DNA of 64,000 nt from an uncultured Bacteroidales bacterium. Lineage in GTDB: Bacteria; Bacteroidota; Bacteroidia; Bacteroidales; Paludibacteraceae. Position numbers and translations under genes: made by a program. Positions 20,141-28,806 of the stretch are shown here, one piece after another (within the stretch, counting starts at the first letter, position 1; the number at the start of each line of letters is the position of its first letter). The notes under the pieces are model-generated. The model was not told where the DNA came from. It saw only the letters and a program-made list of their open reading frames with translations, and did no database searches. The DNA lies in NCBI GenBank assembly GCA_903901975.1, contig CAIUTB010000146.1, positions 1 through 64,000 on the forward strand, in the 5' to 3' direction.

Positions 20141-21053
20141 TATATCGGAAATCAACCGACTCAAAATAGAAAAGAACGCTGTGATTATGGCTCACTACTA
20201 TCAGATGGGCGATATTCAGGACATTGCCGATGTGATTGGTGACAGTCTGGCACTGGCTCAGAAAGCTGCCAAAACTGATGCCGACATCATTGTAATTTGT
20301 GGTGTTCATTTTATGGGCGAAACAGCCAAAATTCTTTCTCCAACCAAAAAAGTACTGGTTCCCGATTTGAATGCAGGCTGCTCGCTGGCCGACAGCTGCC
20401 CTGCCGACGCGTTTGAAGCATTTACTAAGGCTCACCCTGACCATACGGTTATTTCTTACGTAAATACCACAGCGGCCGTAAAAGCGCTTACTGACGTGGT
20501 GGTAACTTCGACCAATGCAAAGAAAATTGTAGATAAGTTCCCCAACGATGCAAAATTAATTTTTGGACCGGATAGAAATCTCGGAAATTATATCAACAGC
20601 GTAACCGGACGCTCGATGTTATTATGGGACGGAGCATGCCATGTACACGAGCAATTCTCTGTTGAAAAACTGGTGAAACAAAAAGCTGAACATCCCGATT
20701 CACTTATTTTGGCTCACCCCGAATGTAAACGTCCATTACTGCTGATGGCCGATTTTATTGGAAGTACGCAGGCTTTGCTCAATTATGCCACCGAATCAGC
20801 TGCCACTTCATTTTTAGTAGCCACCGAAAGCGGAATTTTACACGAAATGCAGAAACATAACCCGCAAAAAGAGTTTATTCCCGTACCGCCCAATGACAGT
20901 ACCTGTGCCTGCAACGAATGTAATTTTATGCGCCTGAATACCCTCGAAAAGCTCTATAACTGCCTCTTAACGGAAACTCCCGAAATACAGGTGGATGAAG
21001 AAATACGCGAAAAAGCAGTAAAACCTATTTTGAAGATGTTAGAAATGAGTTAG
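20076..21053 (+). CDS. nadA: Quinolinate synthase
   Basis: [56 protein letters not shown]; conserved Cys residues. Confidence 0.95.
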   Translation: MNKENIQNETNFNSPLGDRGFLISEINRLKIEKNAVIMAHYYQMGDIQDIADVIGDSLALAQKAAKTDADIIVICGVHFMGETAKILSPTKKVLVPDLNAGCSLADSCPADAFEAFTKAHPDHTVISYVNTTAAVKALTDVVVTSTNAKKIVDKFPNDAKLIFGPDRNLGNYINSVTGRSMLLWDGACHVHEQFSVEKLVKQKAEHPDSLILAHPECKRPLLLMADFIGSTQALLNYATESAATSFLVATESGILHEMQKHNPQKEFIPVPPNDSTCACNECNFMRLNTLEKLYNCLLTETPEIQVDEEIREKAVKPILKMLEMS

Positions 21054-21064
21054 GTTAATTAATT

Positions 21065-21354
21065 TAAATTTAAATGATTATCCGCAATTAACACATTGGT
21101 TAACTAATTTTCTCCATTTCAATTTTTTATTGATGTGATATTTAGGGGCGTAGCCCTGAAATCTTCGTAGCAGAATAATTGATACAAGTAAAGGGGCTTA
21201 AGCCCTGACATCTTAAACATTAGATTTCAGGGCTACGCCCCTCAATTTCTATTTTATATTTTTTTCTACGAAGATTTCAGGGCTACGCCCTTCTTTTTCA
21301 AATTTAAACATTTAATACTACTCTGTATATTTTGCGGATAATCATTTAAATTTA
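21065..21354. mobile_element. MITE-like non-coding element with perfect 23 bp terminal inverted repeats
   Basis: TAAATTTAAATGATTATCCGCAA (21065-21087) and TTGCGGATAATCATTTAAATTTA (21332-21354); internal inverted AGGGCGTAGCCCTGAAATCTTCGTAG copies; no ORF. Confidence 0.75.
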
Positions 21355-21443
21355 TATAGGGTTCAATTGATAAAATAAATCATATTGAACCTTTTTTATT
21401 TAAAAATGTAATTATATTTGCAGTAAAATTTCAATAAAAGCTT

Positions 21444-22052
21444 ATGAAAAAAAATAAATTTGGATTGATTATATTGGGAATATTTTGTACACTTTCAGGT
21501 TATGCTCAAGAAGAGTTTTTTGGAAACAAAAATGGTTTAACTCTTTCAGGTTCATTTAATTTAGATAATAGTGTACAAACTGAAATAAAAACAGGAGGAT
21601 TGAGTTTGTATTTAAAAAATGGTATAATTTTTTCGGGTTCTTACTCAAAAATGTATAATACTGATTATTCTCAAGTAAGTTTGAATTATCTTTTTAATAA
21701 TTCAAAACATACAGAAGGTATGAAAAGTATTTTAGGATTATCATTCGGAAGTATATATGATAGATATAATATTAATAAAAATAATTTTGTAGGTGTTAAT
21801 ATGGGTTTAATTAAAGTTTTTTTTTATAAATCAAACTTTCCATTTTCAATAGGAGGTAGTGCCTCTTTTGCATCTTATTTATATAATATGCATTATAAAA
21901 GTTCTAACCTTGGTTTGACAATTGGATATACACAATCTTTTTTTGCCAAAGGTTGGGTGTATCCGGTACTTGGTGTTTCAAAAAGTTTTATTATTGGACA
22001 AGATTCTTCTGATTGGTTTGTACATGCGGGTTTAAATATAAGATTATCATAA
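21444..22052 (+). CDS. Secreted/outer-membrane-like hypothetical protein
   Basis: Signal peptide, beta-rich; TATATTTG at 21413 upstream. Confidence 0.6.
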   Translation: MKKNKFGLIILGIFCTLSGYAQEEFFGNKNGLTLSGSFNLDNSVQTEIKTGGLSLYLKNGIIFSGSYSKMYNTDYSQVSLNYLFNNSKHTEGMKSILGLSFGSIYDRYNINKNNFVGVNMGLIKVFFYKSNFPFSIGGSASFASYLYNMHYKSSNLGLTIGYTQSFFAKGWVYPVLGVSKSFIIGQDSSDWFVHAGLNIRLS

Positions 22053-22096
22053 GCAAAATTATTTACATTGGAATTGAATTATAAATAACTACAAAT

Positions 22097-22507
22097 ATGA
22101 AAAAACTAACTTTTATCTTTTTTTTATTTATGCTGCCTTTCAGCATTTTTGCTCAGTTTACACTGACAGTAGAAATCACTGGTTTGCGAAACAATAATGG
22201 CAACTTACTTTACGAACTCTTTGACCCAAACCAAAAAAGTTTAAAAGTTGGTACTGAACTTATTGTGAATAATAAATGTGTGATTGTAATGGATAATATA
22301 AAACCCGGAAAATATGGTTTTAATTATATTCATGATGAGAATAAAAATAAAAAGTTGGATACCAAAATGCTGATTATCCCCAAAGAAGGCTATGGTTATT
22401 CCAATAATCCGGTAGCAAATTTTGGACCACCGGCATTTAAAAAGTGGATTTTTGAAGTGAAGGAAAATACGAAGTTAAGTTGTAAGGTTACCTATCTGAA
22501 TTATTAG
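22097..22507 (+). CDS. DUF2141-like secreted protein
   Basis: Signal peptide; NNNGNLLYELFD...IKPGKYGFNYIHDENKNKKLD...GYGYSNNPVANFGPPAF. Confidence 0.75.
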   Translation: MKKLTFIFFLFMLPFSIFAQFTLTVEITGLRNNNGNLLYELFDPNQKSLKVGTELIVNNKCVIVMDNIKPGKYGFNYIHDENKNKKLDTKMLIIPKEGYGYSNNPVANFGPPAFKKWIFEVKENTKLSCKVTYLNY

Positions 22508-22516
22508 CGAAGCAAT

Positions 22517-23836
22517 TTACTCCGCTTTTTCTTTAGCATGTTCCGTGGGTTCTATTTTAAACAACTTATCGTTTCGTCGTATCAACTCGTTGGTTTTCAA
22601 TGAGAAATACATTCCTTTTTCCACTCTATCCACCGGTTCCAACTTTACACGAATTTCATTTACGGTGTCTTCATACGCGCCTGTTGTTTCGCCGGTTATC
22701 AGAATTTCATCTCCCACCGAAAGGTATTGCGCTTCGAGTAGAAATTCTGCAACTCCCAGCTTTTGAAAGAAGTTTGTACATTTGCCCACATAAATCTTTT
22801 TGTGCGTGGCTTCCGAACCATAGTTTTTACTCCATTCACCAAGGCGTTGTCCAAGGTAATAGCCGTTCCAGAATCCACGATTAAAGACCTTGCTAAGTCG
22901 TTCATCCCATTCAGCCACTTTCGTGTCGGAAAACGTCCCGTTTAGCACTGATTCAATGGCTTCGTTATAACAACCAACTACCGCTTTTACGTATTCCGCT
23001 CCACGCGCTCGACCTTCAATTTTGAAAACACGCACACCGGCTTTCAGCATTTCGTCAACAAACCCGATTGTTTTCAGGTCTTTAGGCGACATAATGTATT
23101 CGTTTTCAATATCCAGTTCAATATCCGAATCCTTGTCCTTGACGGAATATCCACGGCGACAAATTTGATTGCAGGCACCCCGGTTGGCGGATACATTTTT
23201 CTCGTGCAGACTCAGGTAGCATTTACCCGAAACCGCCATACACAAGGCACCGTGGCAGAACATTTCAATACGAATCAACTCACCGCTTTTTCCACGGATA
23301 TTGTCGGTAATGATAGCCTGATAAATTTCAGCCACCTGCTCCATATTCAACTCACGAGCCAGTACCACTACATCGGCAAATTGAGCATAAAACTTCAACG
23401 ATTCCACATTGGAGATATTCAATTGGGTGGAAAGATGCACCTCCACTCCTATCGTGTTGGCATACATCAGCGCAGCCACATCAGCACATATCACTGCCGA
23501 AACCTGTGATTCTTTGGCTACATCAATGATTTCGCGCATCAAAGTTAGGTCACCGTCATACAAAATGGTATTGACGGTCAGGTAGCTTTTTAGCTTATTT
23601 TCGGTGCAAATGCGAACAATTTCGCGCAGGTCATCGGTCGTAAAGTTACTGCTCGACTTGCTGCGCATATTCAGTTTTTCAATACCAAAATATACTGAAT
23701 CAGCACCTGCTTTTATTGCAGCCGAAAGGCTTTCCCACGAACCCGCCGGGGCCATGATTTCAATTTCTTCACGAACAACCCCTAACCCCTGAAGGGGAAC
23801 TAAGTTAGTTTTGTTATGTATATTTTCTTTGTTCAT
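22517..23836 (-). CDS. Peptidase U32 family protein
   Basis: EIMAPAGSWESLSAAIKAGADSVYFGI; EMFCHGALCMAVSGKCYLS; GACNQICRRGY; start codon lies inside the repeat element. Confidence 0.93.
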   Translation of the reverse strand: MNKENIHNKTNLVPLQGLGVVREEIEIMAPAGSWESLSAAIKAGADSVYFGIEKLNMRSKSSSNFTTDDLREIVRICTENKLKSYLTVNTILYDGDLTLMREIIDVAKESQVSAVICADVAALMYANTIGVEVHLSTQLNISNVESLKFYAQFADVVVLARELNMEQVAEIYQAIITDNIRGKSGELIRIEMFCHGALCMAVSGKCYLSLHEKNVSANRGACNQICRRGYSVKDKDSDIELDIENEYIMSPKDLKTIGFVDEMLKAGVRVFKIEGRARGAEYVKAVVGCYNEAIESVLNGTFSDTKVAEWDERLSKVFNRGFWNGYYLGQRLGEWSKNYGSEATHKKIYVGKCTNFFQKLGVAEFLLEAQYLSVGDEILITGETTGAYEDTVNEIRVKLEPVDRVEKGMYFSLKTNELIRRNDKLFKIEPTEHAKEKAE

Positions 23837-23872
23837 TTTCTTTATTTTTCCCCTTTAGGGGTTAGGGGTTCT
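23777..23872 (-). repeat. Paired-arm CCCC/GGGG element containing the U32 peptidase start codon
   Basis: Reverse complement CCCCTAACCCCTAAAGGGGAAAAATAAAGAAAATGAACAAAGAAAATATACATAACAAAACTAACTTAGTTCCCCTTCAGGGGTTAGGGGTT. Confidence 0.88.
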
Positions 23873-24711
23873 ATTTCAAAACTAACTCCAACTCTGATTT
23901 GATGATACGGAAAATCTGTTATCCCGTACTGATATTGAGCAAAATAATCAATATTTTTATTCATTAAAGTGAATCTGGCAGCATAAACCATCGGTGTATC
24001 ACCATAATCGCTTGAATAATACCGATTGGAATGCATCCAACCTGCATAACCCGAAAGTGTATTCTCCAATTTCCAGCTGCTGTTTCCAATTATCAGTTTT
24101 CCGCCATACATAGTGGCATCATCCTGCGTGCTATTGGTAGTTTCCCAACACATAAATCCTACATTTCCAACCAATCGTATTTCGTTAATAAAATTACTCT
24201 TTGTATAAAACGATTTACCAATCTCCGCATCGAAATAATAACCCGGTGTATCAAAATAACGTCTTGTGGTCACTGTTTTAGCCGAAGCAGATTTCAACGT
24301 ACTGTTGAGTATAATTGTGGGAAGCGAATTTTGCTCTTTCAATAGTCTAATTCGGGTTTGGACATAAACATCACCACCTTCAAAACCAGAAGATTTAGAA
24401 GCACCACGCATCTGCATTACATTGCCGGAAGTATTAAAATTTTCCAGTACTGTAGACCATATTTTTAATGAAACCCGCTCGGGCAGGAGTGGAATCTCTA
24501 CTTTTACATAAGCGTTTGAGGTTTGGTCGCCATATCCAAAGTAATAATCACCCATCAAACTTATAGTAGTTTTAGCAGGAATGCGTGCATCTGTAAATTC
24601 AGGAACAGGATTGGCATTTGGACCAAACCAGGCCGTGGAGTATTTAATGCTTTGAGCATAAATACTTTGCAAACCAATACAAATGCAAATAATAAGAATT
24701 CCTTTTCTCAT
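23842..24711 (-). CDS. Secreted beta-rich hypothetical protein
   Basis: Signal peptide MRKGILIICICIGLQSIYAQ; C-terminal EIEPLTPKGEK partly encoded by the repeat arm. Confidence 0.65.
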   Translation of the reverse strand: MRKGILIICICIGLQSIYAQSIKYSTAWFGPNANPVPEFTDARIPAKTTISLMGDYYFGYGDQTSNAYVKVEIPLLPERVSLKIWSTVLENFNTSGNVMQMRGASKSSGFEGGDVYVQTRIRLLKEQNSLPTIILNSTLKSASAKTVTTRRYFDTPGYYFDAEIGKSFYTKSNFINEIRLVGNVGFMCWETTNSTQDDATMYGGKLIIGNSSWKLENTLSGYAGWMHSNRYYSSDYGDTPMVYAARFTLMNKNIDYFAQYQYGITDFPYHQIRVGVSFEIEPLTPKGEK

Positions 24712-24782
24712 TCCGGATTTACTAAAATTCAACTACAAAGATAGATAATACAATTCAAAATATAGAACTCTGAAAAATTTCC

Positions 24783-24790
24783 TACCTTTG
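24783..24790 (+). promoter_or_regulatory. Bacteroidota -7 promoter element
   Basis: TACCTTTG upstream of the Dus gene. Confidence 0.5.
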
Positions 24791-24811
24791 CACTCCGATT
24801 TTACCAGCTTA

Positions 24812-25882
24812 ATGAAGATAGCACACATAGATTTCTCCGATAAACCGTTGTTTTTAGCACCTATGGAGGATGTTACCGATCCTGCATTCCGCTTGCTTTG
24901 TAAGCGTTTTGGGGTTGATATGGTGTATACTGAATTTGTTTCGTCAGAAGCATTAATACGAAGCGTTAACCGTACTCAACAAAAACTGACTATATACGAG
25001 GAAGAACGTCCTGTAGTGATTCAGATTTATGGTCATGACCCGCAGTCAATGGCTGAAGCAGCACGCATTGCAGCTGAAGCAAATCCGGATATTATCGATA
25101 TTAATTTTGGTTGTCCGGTTAAGAAAGTGGCTGGTAAAGGGGCCGGAGCTGGGCTGTTACGTGATATCCCACGCATGCTCGAAATTACTTCGGAAGTGGT
25201 GAAGGCTGTCAATATTCCGGTTACTGCTAAAACCCGACTTGGTTGGGATGATGACAGTAAAATTATTGTTGTTTTAGCCGAACAGTTGCAGGATTGTGGC
25301 ATTGCAGCTTTGGCCATTCATGGTCGTACCCGCGCTCAAATGTACAAAGGCGATGCCGATTGGACTTTGATTGGCGAAGTAAAGAATAACCAGCGTATGC
25401 ATATCCCCATCATTGGAAATGGCGATGTGACTACTCCTGAACGCGCTTTGGAATGTTTCGACCGTTATGGCGTTGATGCTGTTATGGTTGGTCGGGCAGC
25501 TATTGGTCGCCCCTGGATTTTCGGTGAGATGAAACAGTTTTTTGCTACCGGCAATTCAGCTCCAATTCTATCTTTCGAAGAACAAAAAGCTATTTTGAAA
25601 CAACATATTATCGCTTCAGTTAAGTGGCTTGATATTGATGAATCAAATCCATCAAATACCGACCCTTTCACTTTGAGCGAAGGGGTCGAAAGTAATTTAT
25701 ATCATAAGCGTCTCAAAGGTATTATCCACAGCCGCCGTCACCTCGCTGCTACTCCCGTTTTCAAATCTATTCCAAATTTTAAAGATACCCGTATTGCCAT
25801 GCTTCGGGCTGAAAATCTCTGCGATTTGTTTCAAATTATCGATTCTGTGAACAAACCTGCAGGTACACCATGCAATATTTGA
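24812..25882 (+). CDS. tRNA-dihydrouridine synthase
   Basis: LAPMEDVTDPAFRLLCKRFG; INFGCPVKKVAGKGAGAGLL; IHGRTRAQMYKGDADW; GNGDVTTPERAL. Confidence 0.94.
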   Translation: MKIAHIDFSDKPLFLAPMEDVTDPAFRLLCKRFGVDMVYTEFVSSEALIRSVNRTQQKLTIYEEERPVVIQIYGHDPQSMAEAARIAAEANPDIIDINFGCPVKKVAGKGAGAGLLRDIPRMLEITSEVVKAVNIPVTAKTRLGWDDDSKIIVVLAEQLQDCGIAALAIHGRTRAQMYKGDADWTLIGEVKNNQRMHIPIIGNGDVTTPERALECFDRYGVDAVMVGRAAIGRPWIFGEMKQFFATGNSAPILSFEEQKAILKQHIIASVKWLDIDESNPSNTDPFTLSEGVESNLYHKRLKGIIHSRRHLAATPVFKSIPNFKDTRIAMLRAENLCDLFQIIDSVNKPAGTPCNI

Positions 25883-25999
25883 GCAAAATTCAGTTATTTT
25901 CAATAATTAATCTGAATTTTTGGTATTTAGAAGTAATAAATATTCTATTTTTGAGTCTTTATTTAATTGAAGTTTATACCAACCCAAAATTATTCATGT

Positions 26000-28027
26000 A
26001 TGAAACAAGTATTAATCCCAATTATTGCATTAGCGCTTATGACAACAGCTTGCAATTCGAACAAAAAAGCACTTAGTGCCGGTATTCAAAAAGAAAATCT
26101 GGATACCACAGCCTCACCCCATACCGATTTTTATCAGTATGCCTGCGGTGGATGGATGAAAAACAATCCCCTTACCGGTGAATATTCCCGTTTTGGCAGC
26201 TTTGATAAATTGGCTGAAAACAACCGTAAACAACTGCGTGGACTGATTGAAGAAATTGCTTCTAAAACTGCATCCAATGCTACGGTTGAACAAAAAATCG
26301 GTGATGTGTACAATCTGGCCATGGATAGCACCAAGCTTAATGCCGATGGTTACAAACCCATTGAAGCCGAATTGAAAAAAATAGGAGAATTGAAGACAAG
26401 CTCTGACATTTTGAAACTTATGCCGGAATTGGTTTTGTCCGGACTTGATCCTTATTTCAGCATTTATGTAGGTGCTGACCCTATGAACAGTTCCATGGAA
26501 ATGGTACAAACTTACCAGAGCGGTATCAGCCTCGGTCAACGAGATTATTATCTTGAAAATGATGCTCACACAAAGGCCATCCGTGATAAATACAAAGATC
26601 ATATTGTAAAGATGTTCGGATTGGTTGGTTTCACCCCGGCTCAGTCTAAAGCTAATATGGAAGCTGTGATGACTATTGAAACGCGTTTGGCTACCGTGGC
26701 TTTCGATAAGGTAAAACTACGCGACCCGCATACTAATTACAACAAAATGACTGTTGCGGATTTACAAAAATTAGTTCCTGAGTTGAACTGGATTGAATAT
26801 CTTAGTTCTTTAGGGCTGAAAGATATCAAAGATATCAACGCTTCCCAAAAAGAATCACTGGTGGAAGTTGGAAAAATTCTTAAATCAGAACCTGTTACTG
26901 CGCAAATTGCTTATTTGCAATGGAAACTGATTGATGAATCTGCATCGTATCTAAGTGATAAAATCTACGCTGAAAACTTTGATTTTTATGGAAAAATACT
27001 TTCCGGAAAGAAAGAACAATCACCTCGCTGGAAACGTGCTGTTGGAACTGTAGATGCTGTGTTGGGTGAAGCAGTTGGGCAAATGTATGTAAAGAAATAT
27101 TTCCCGGCAGAAGCAAAAGAACGTATGTTGAAACTGGTTCATAATCTACAGATTTCATTAGGTGATCGTATCAATGCATTGACCTGGATGGGTGATTCTA
27201 CTAAAGTAAAAGCCAATGAAAAACTGAAAGCATTTATTGTAAAAATTGGCTATCCTGACAAATGGAGAGATTATTCTAAACTGGATATTAGCAAAGATTC
27301 GTATTATGCCAATGTAAAACGGGCTAGTCGCTTCGAAACAGAATATCGTTATGCTAAAGCCGGCAAAAAAGTCGATAAATCGGAATGGCAAATGACACCT
27401 CAAACGGTAAATGCTTATTACGAACCGTCAACCAATGAAATATGTTTCCCTGCAGGTATTCTTCAATATCCATTTTTTGATATGACTGCCGACGATGCCT
27501 TCAATTATGGTGCTATTGGAGTCGTAATAGGACACGAAATGACCCACGGATTTGACGATCAGGGCTGTCAGTTCGATAAAGAAGGAAACCTGAAAAACTG
27601 GTGGACTTCCACGGATAAAAAGAACTTTGATAATCGCGCCAGTGGTTTAGCTGATTTTTTCAGTGCCATTGAAGTGGCTCCCGGAGTTCACGGAAACGGT
27701 AAGTTTACCCTGGGCGAAAACATTGCCGATCACGGCGGTTTACAGATATCATATCAGGCATTCAAGAAAACTACTGAAGCCGCTCCTTTGGCTGTGAAAG
27801 ATGGCTTTACACCCGAACAACGTTTCTTCTTTGCCTATGCTAATGTTTGGGCTGGTAATGTCCGTTCTGAGGAAATCCTTAAACGCACTAAATCCGACCC
27901 TCATGCGCTTGGAAAATGGCGTGTAAACGGTGCTTTGCCTCATATACAGGCATGGTATGATGCCTTTGGAATCAAAGCAGGAGATAAAATGTTTGTTTCG
28001 GTTGATAAACGCGTTTCTATCTGGTAA
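26000..28027 (+). CDS. M13 family (neprilysin-like) metallopeptidase, lipoprotein
   Basis: MKQVLIPIIALALMTTACNS lipobox; VIGHEMTHGFDDQGCQFD zinc motif; GENIADHGG; C-terminal VDKRVSIW. Confidence 0.93.
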   Translation: MKQVLIPIIALALMTTACNSNKKALSAGIQKENLDTTASPHTDFYQYACGGWMKNNPLTGEYSRFGSFDKLAENNRKQLRGLIEEIASKTASNATVEQKIGDVYNLAMDSTKLNADGYKPIEAELKKIGELKTSSDILKLMPELVLSGLDPYFSIYVGADPMNSSMEMVQTYQSGISLGQRDYYLENDAHTKAIRDKYKDHIVKMFGLVGFTPAQSKANMEAVMTIETRLATVAFDKVKLRDPHTNYNKMTVADLQKLVPELNWIEYLSSLGLKDIKDINASQKESLVEVGKILKSEPVTAQIAYLQWKLIDESASYLSDKIYAENFDFYGKILSGKKEQSPRWKRAVGTVDAVLGEAVGQMYVKKYFPAEAKERMLKLVHNLQISLGDRINALTWMGDSTKVKANEKLKAFIVKIGYPDKWRDYSKLDISKDSYYANVKRASRFETEYRYAKAGKKVDKSEWQMTPQTVNAYYEPSTNEICFPAGILQYPFFDMTADDAFNYGAIGVVIGHEMTHGFDDQGCQFDKEGNLKNWWTSTDKKNFDNRASGLADFFSAIEVAPGVHGNGKFTLGENIADHGGLQISYQAFKKTTEAAPLAVKDGFTPEQRFFFAYANVWAGNVRSEEILKRTKSDPHALGKWRVNGALPHIQAWYDAFGIKAGDKMFVSVDKRVSIW

Positions 28028-28248
28028 TCTAAACATGGGTCAAGCGACTTCCTGGTCGCTTGATTAAACAAATAAGGCAGAACCTCATCGTCTGCCTTAT
28101 TTTTTTTCCGGTTATATTGCTTTTTGCTTTCCATAACCTTTCGATAGTTAATCGATTTCCCATGTGTCTGAATTTCTTCTTCGCGGCTTTGCTTTCGCGC
28201 CGATTTAATCTGCTCCAGTACAGAATTCATTTTCTTCTTCGTATTCAT
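27940..28248 (-). CDS. Small basic protein of unknown function
   Basis: MNTKKKMNSVLEQIKSARKQSREEEIQTHGKSINYRKVMESKKQYNRKKNKADDEVLPYL looks like real protein sequence; the 3' end overlaps the M13 peptidase gene antisense. Confidence 0.5.
   Translation of the reverse strand: MNTKKKMNSVLEQIKSARKQSREEEIQTHGKSINYRKVMESKKQYNRKKNKADDEVLPYLFNQATRKSLDPCLDYQIETRLSTETNILSPALIPKASYHACI
28040..28063 (+). terminator. Hairpin after the M13 peptidase gene
   Basis: TCAAGCGAC-TTCCTG-GTCGCTTGA 9 bp perfect stem. Confidence 0.55.
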
Positions 28249-28295
28249 TTCTTTTTTTCTTTATTTGCAATTTATCTCATTGGCATATTGGCACA

Positions 28296-28709
28296 TTATC
28301 TCATTAGCACATTTCTTTTCCCATTTTCTCCTTCCTCAATATCCACATTTACCAACGAGTCGGGTAGGATAGGGGCTATGTTTTCCGACCATTCGATAAA
28401 GCATAGATTCCCTGAATAAAGATATTCTTCCGCTCCCAAATCAAGAGCTTCCTGAATCTTATTAATCCTGTAACAATCGAAATGATAAATTATCCGACCA
28501 TCGGCAGCTTCATATTCATTAACAATAGAAAAGGTAGGAGAGTTTACCGTTTCTTTCACACCCATCGTTTCGCAAATTGATTTTATGAAGGTAGTTTTTC
28601 CCGCACCCATTTTCCCGTTAAAGGCAAAAATGGTTCTGTTACCAATTTGATCAATAAATTTTTGTGCAGTTTGATGTATAGTTTTTAGTGATTCAATTTC
28701 TAATATCAT
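28296..28709 (-). CDS. tsaE: tRNA threonylcarbamoyladenosine biosynthesis ATPase TsaE
   Basis: FNGKMGAGKTTFIKSICETMG Walker A; NSPTFSIVNEYE; FDCYRI; CFIEWSE. Confidence 0.92.
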   Translation of the reverse strand: MILEIESLKTIHQTAQKFIDQIGNRTIFAFNGKMGAGKTTFIKSICETMGVKETVNSPTFSIVNEYEAADGRIIYHFDCYRINKIQEALDLGAEEYLYSGNLCFIEWSENIAPILPDSLVNVDIEEGENGKRNVLMR

Positions 28710-28806
28710 AAGTTATTTCTATTGGTGCTTTTTGAGTTTTAATTTTGAGCCGTTTGGGACACTGTATTTGTGTGCAAAGATACGGTAAAAAATAAATACA
28801 CAATTC

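Noticed and set aside
26114-26602. 162 aa minus-strand ORF opposite the M13 peptidase gene
   Set aside because: Antisense shadow ORF within a well-supported metallopeptidase gene.
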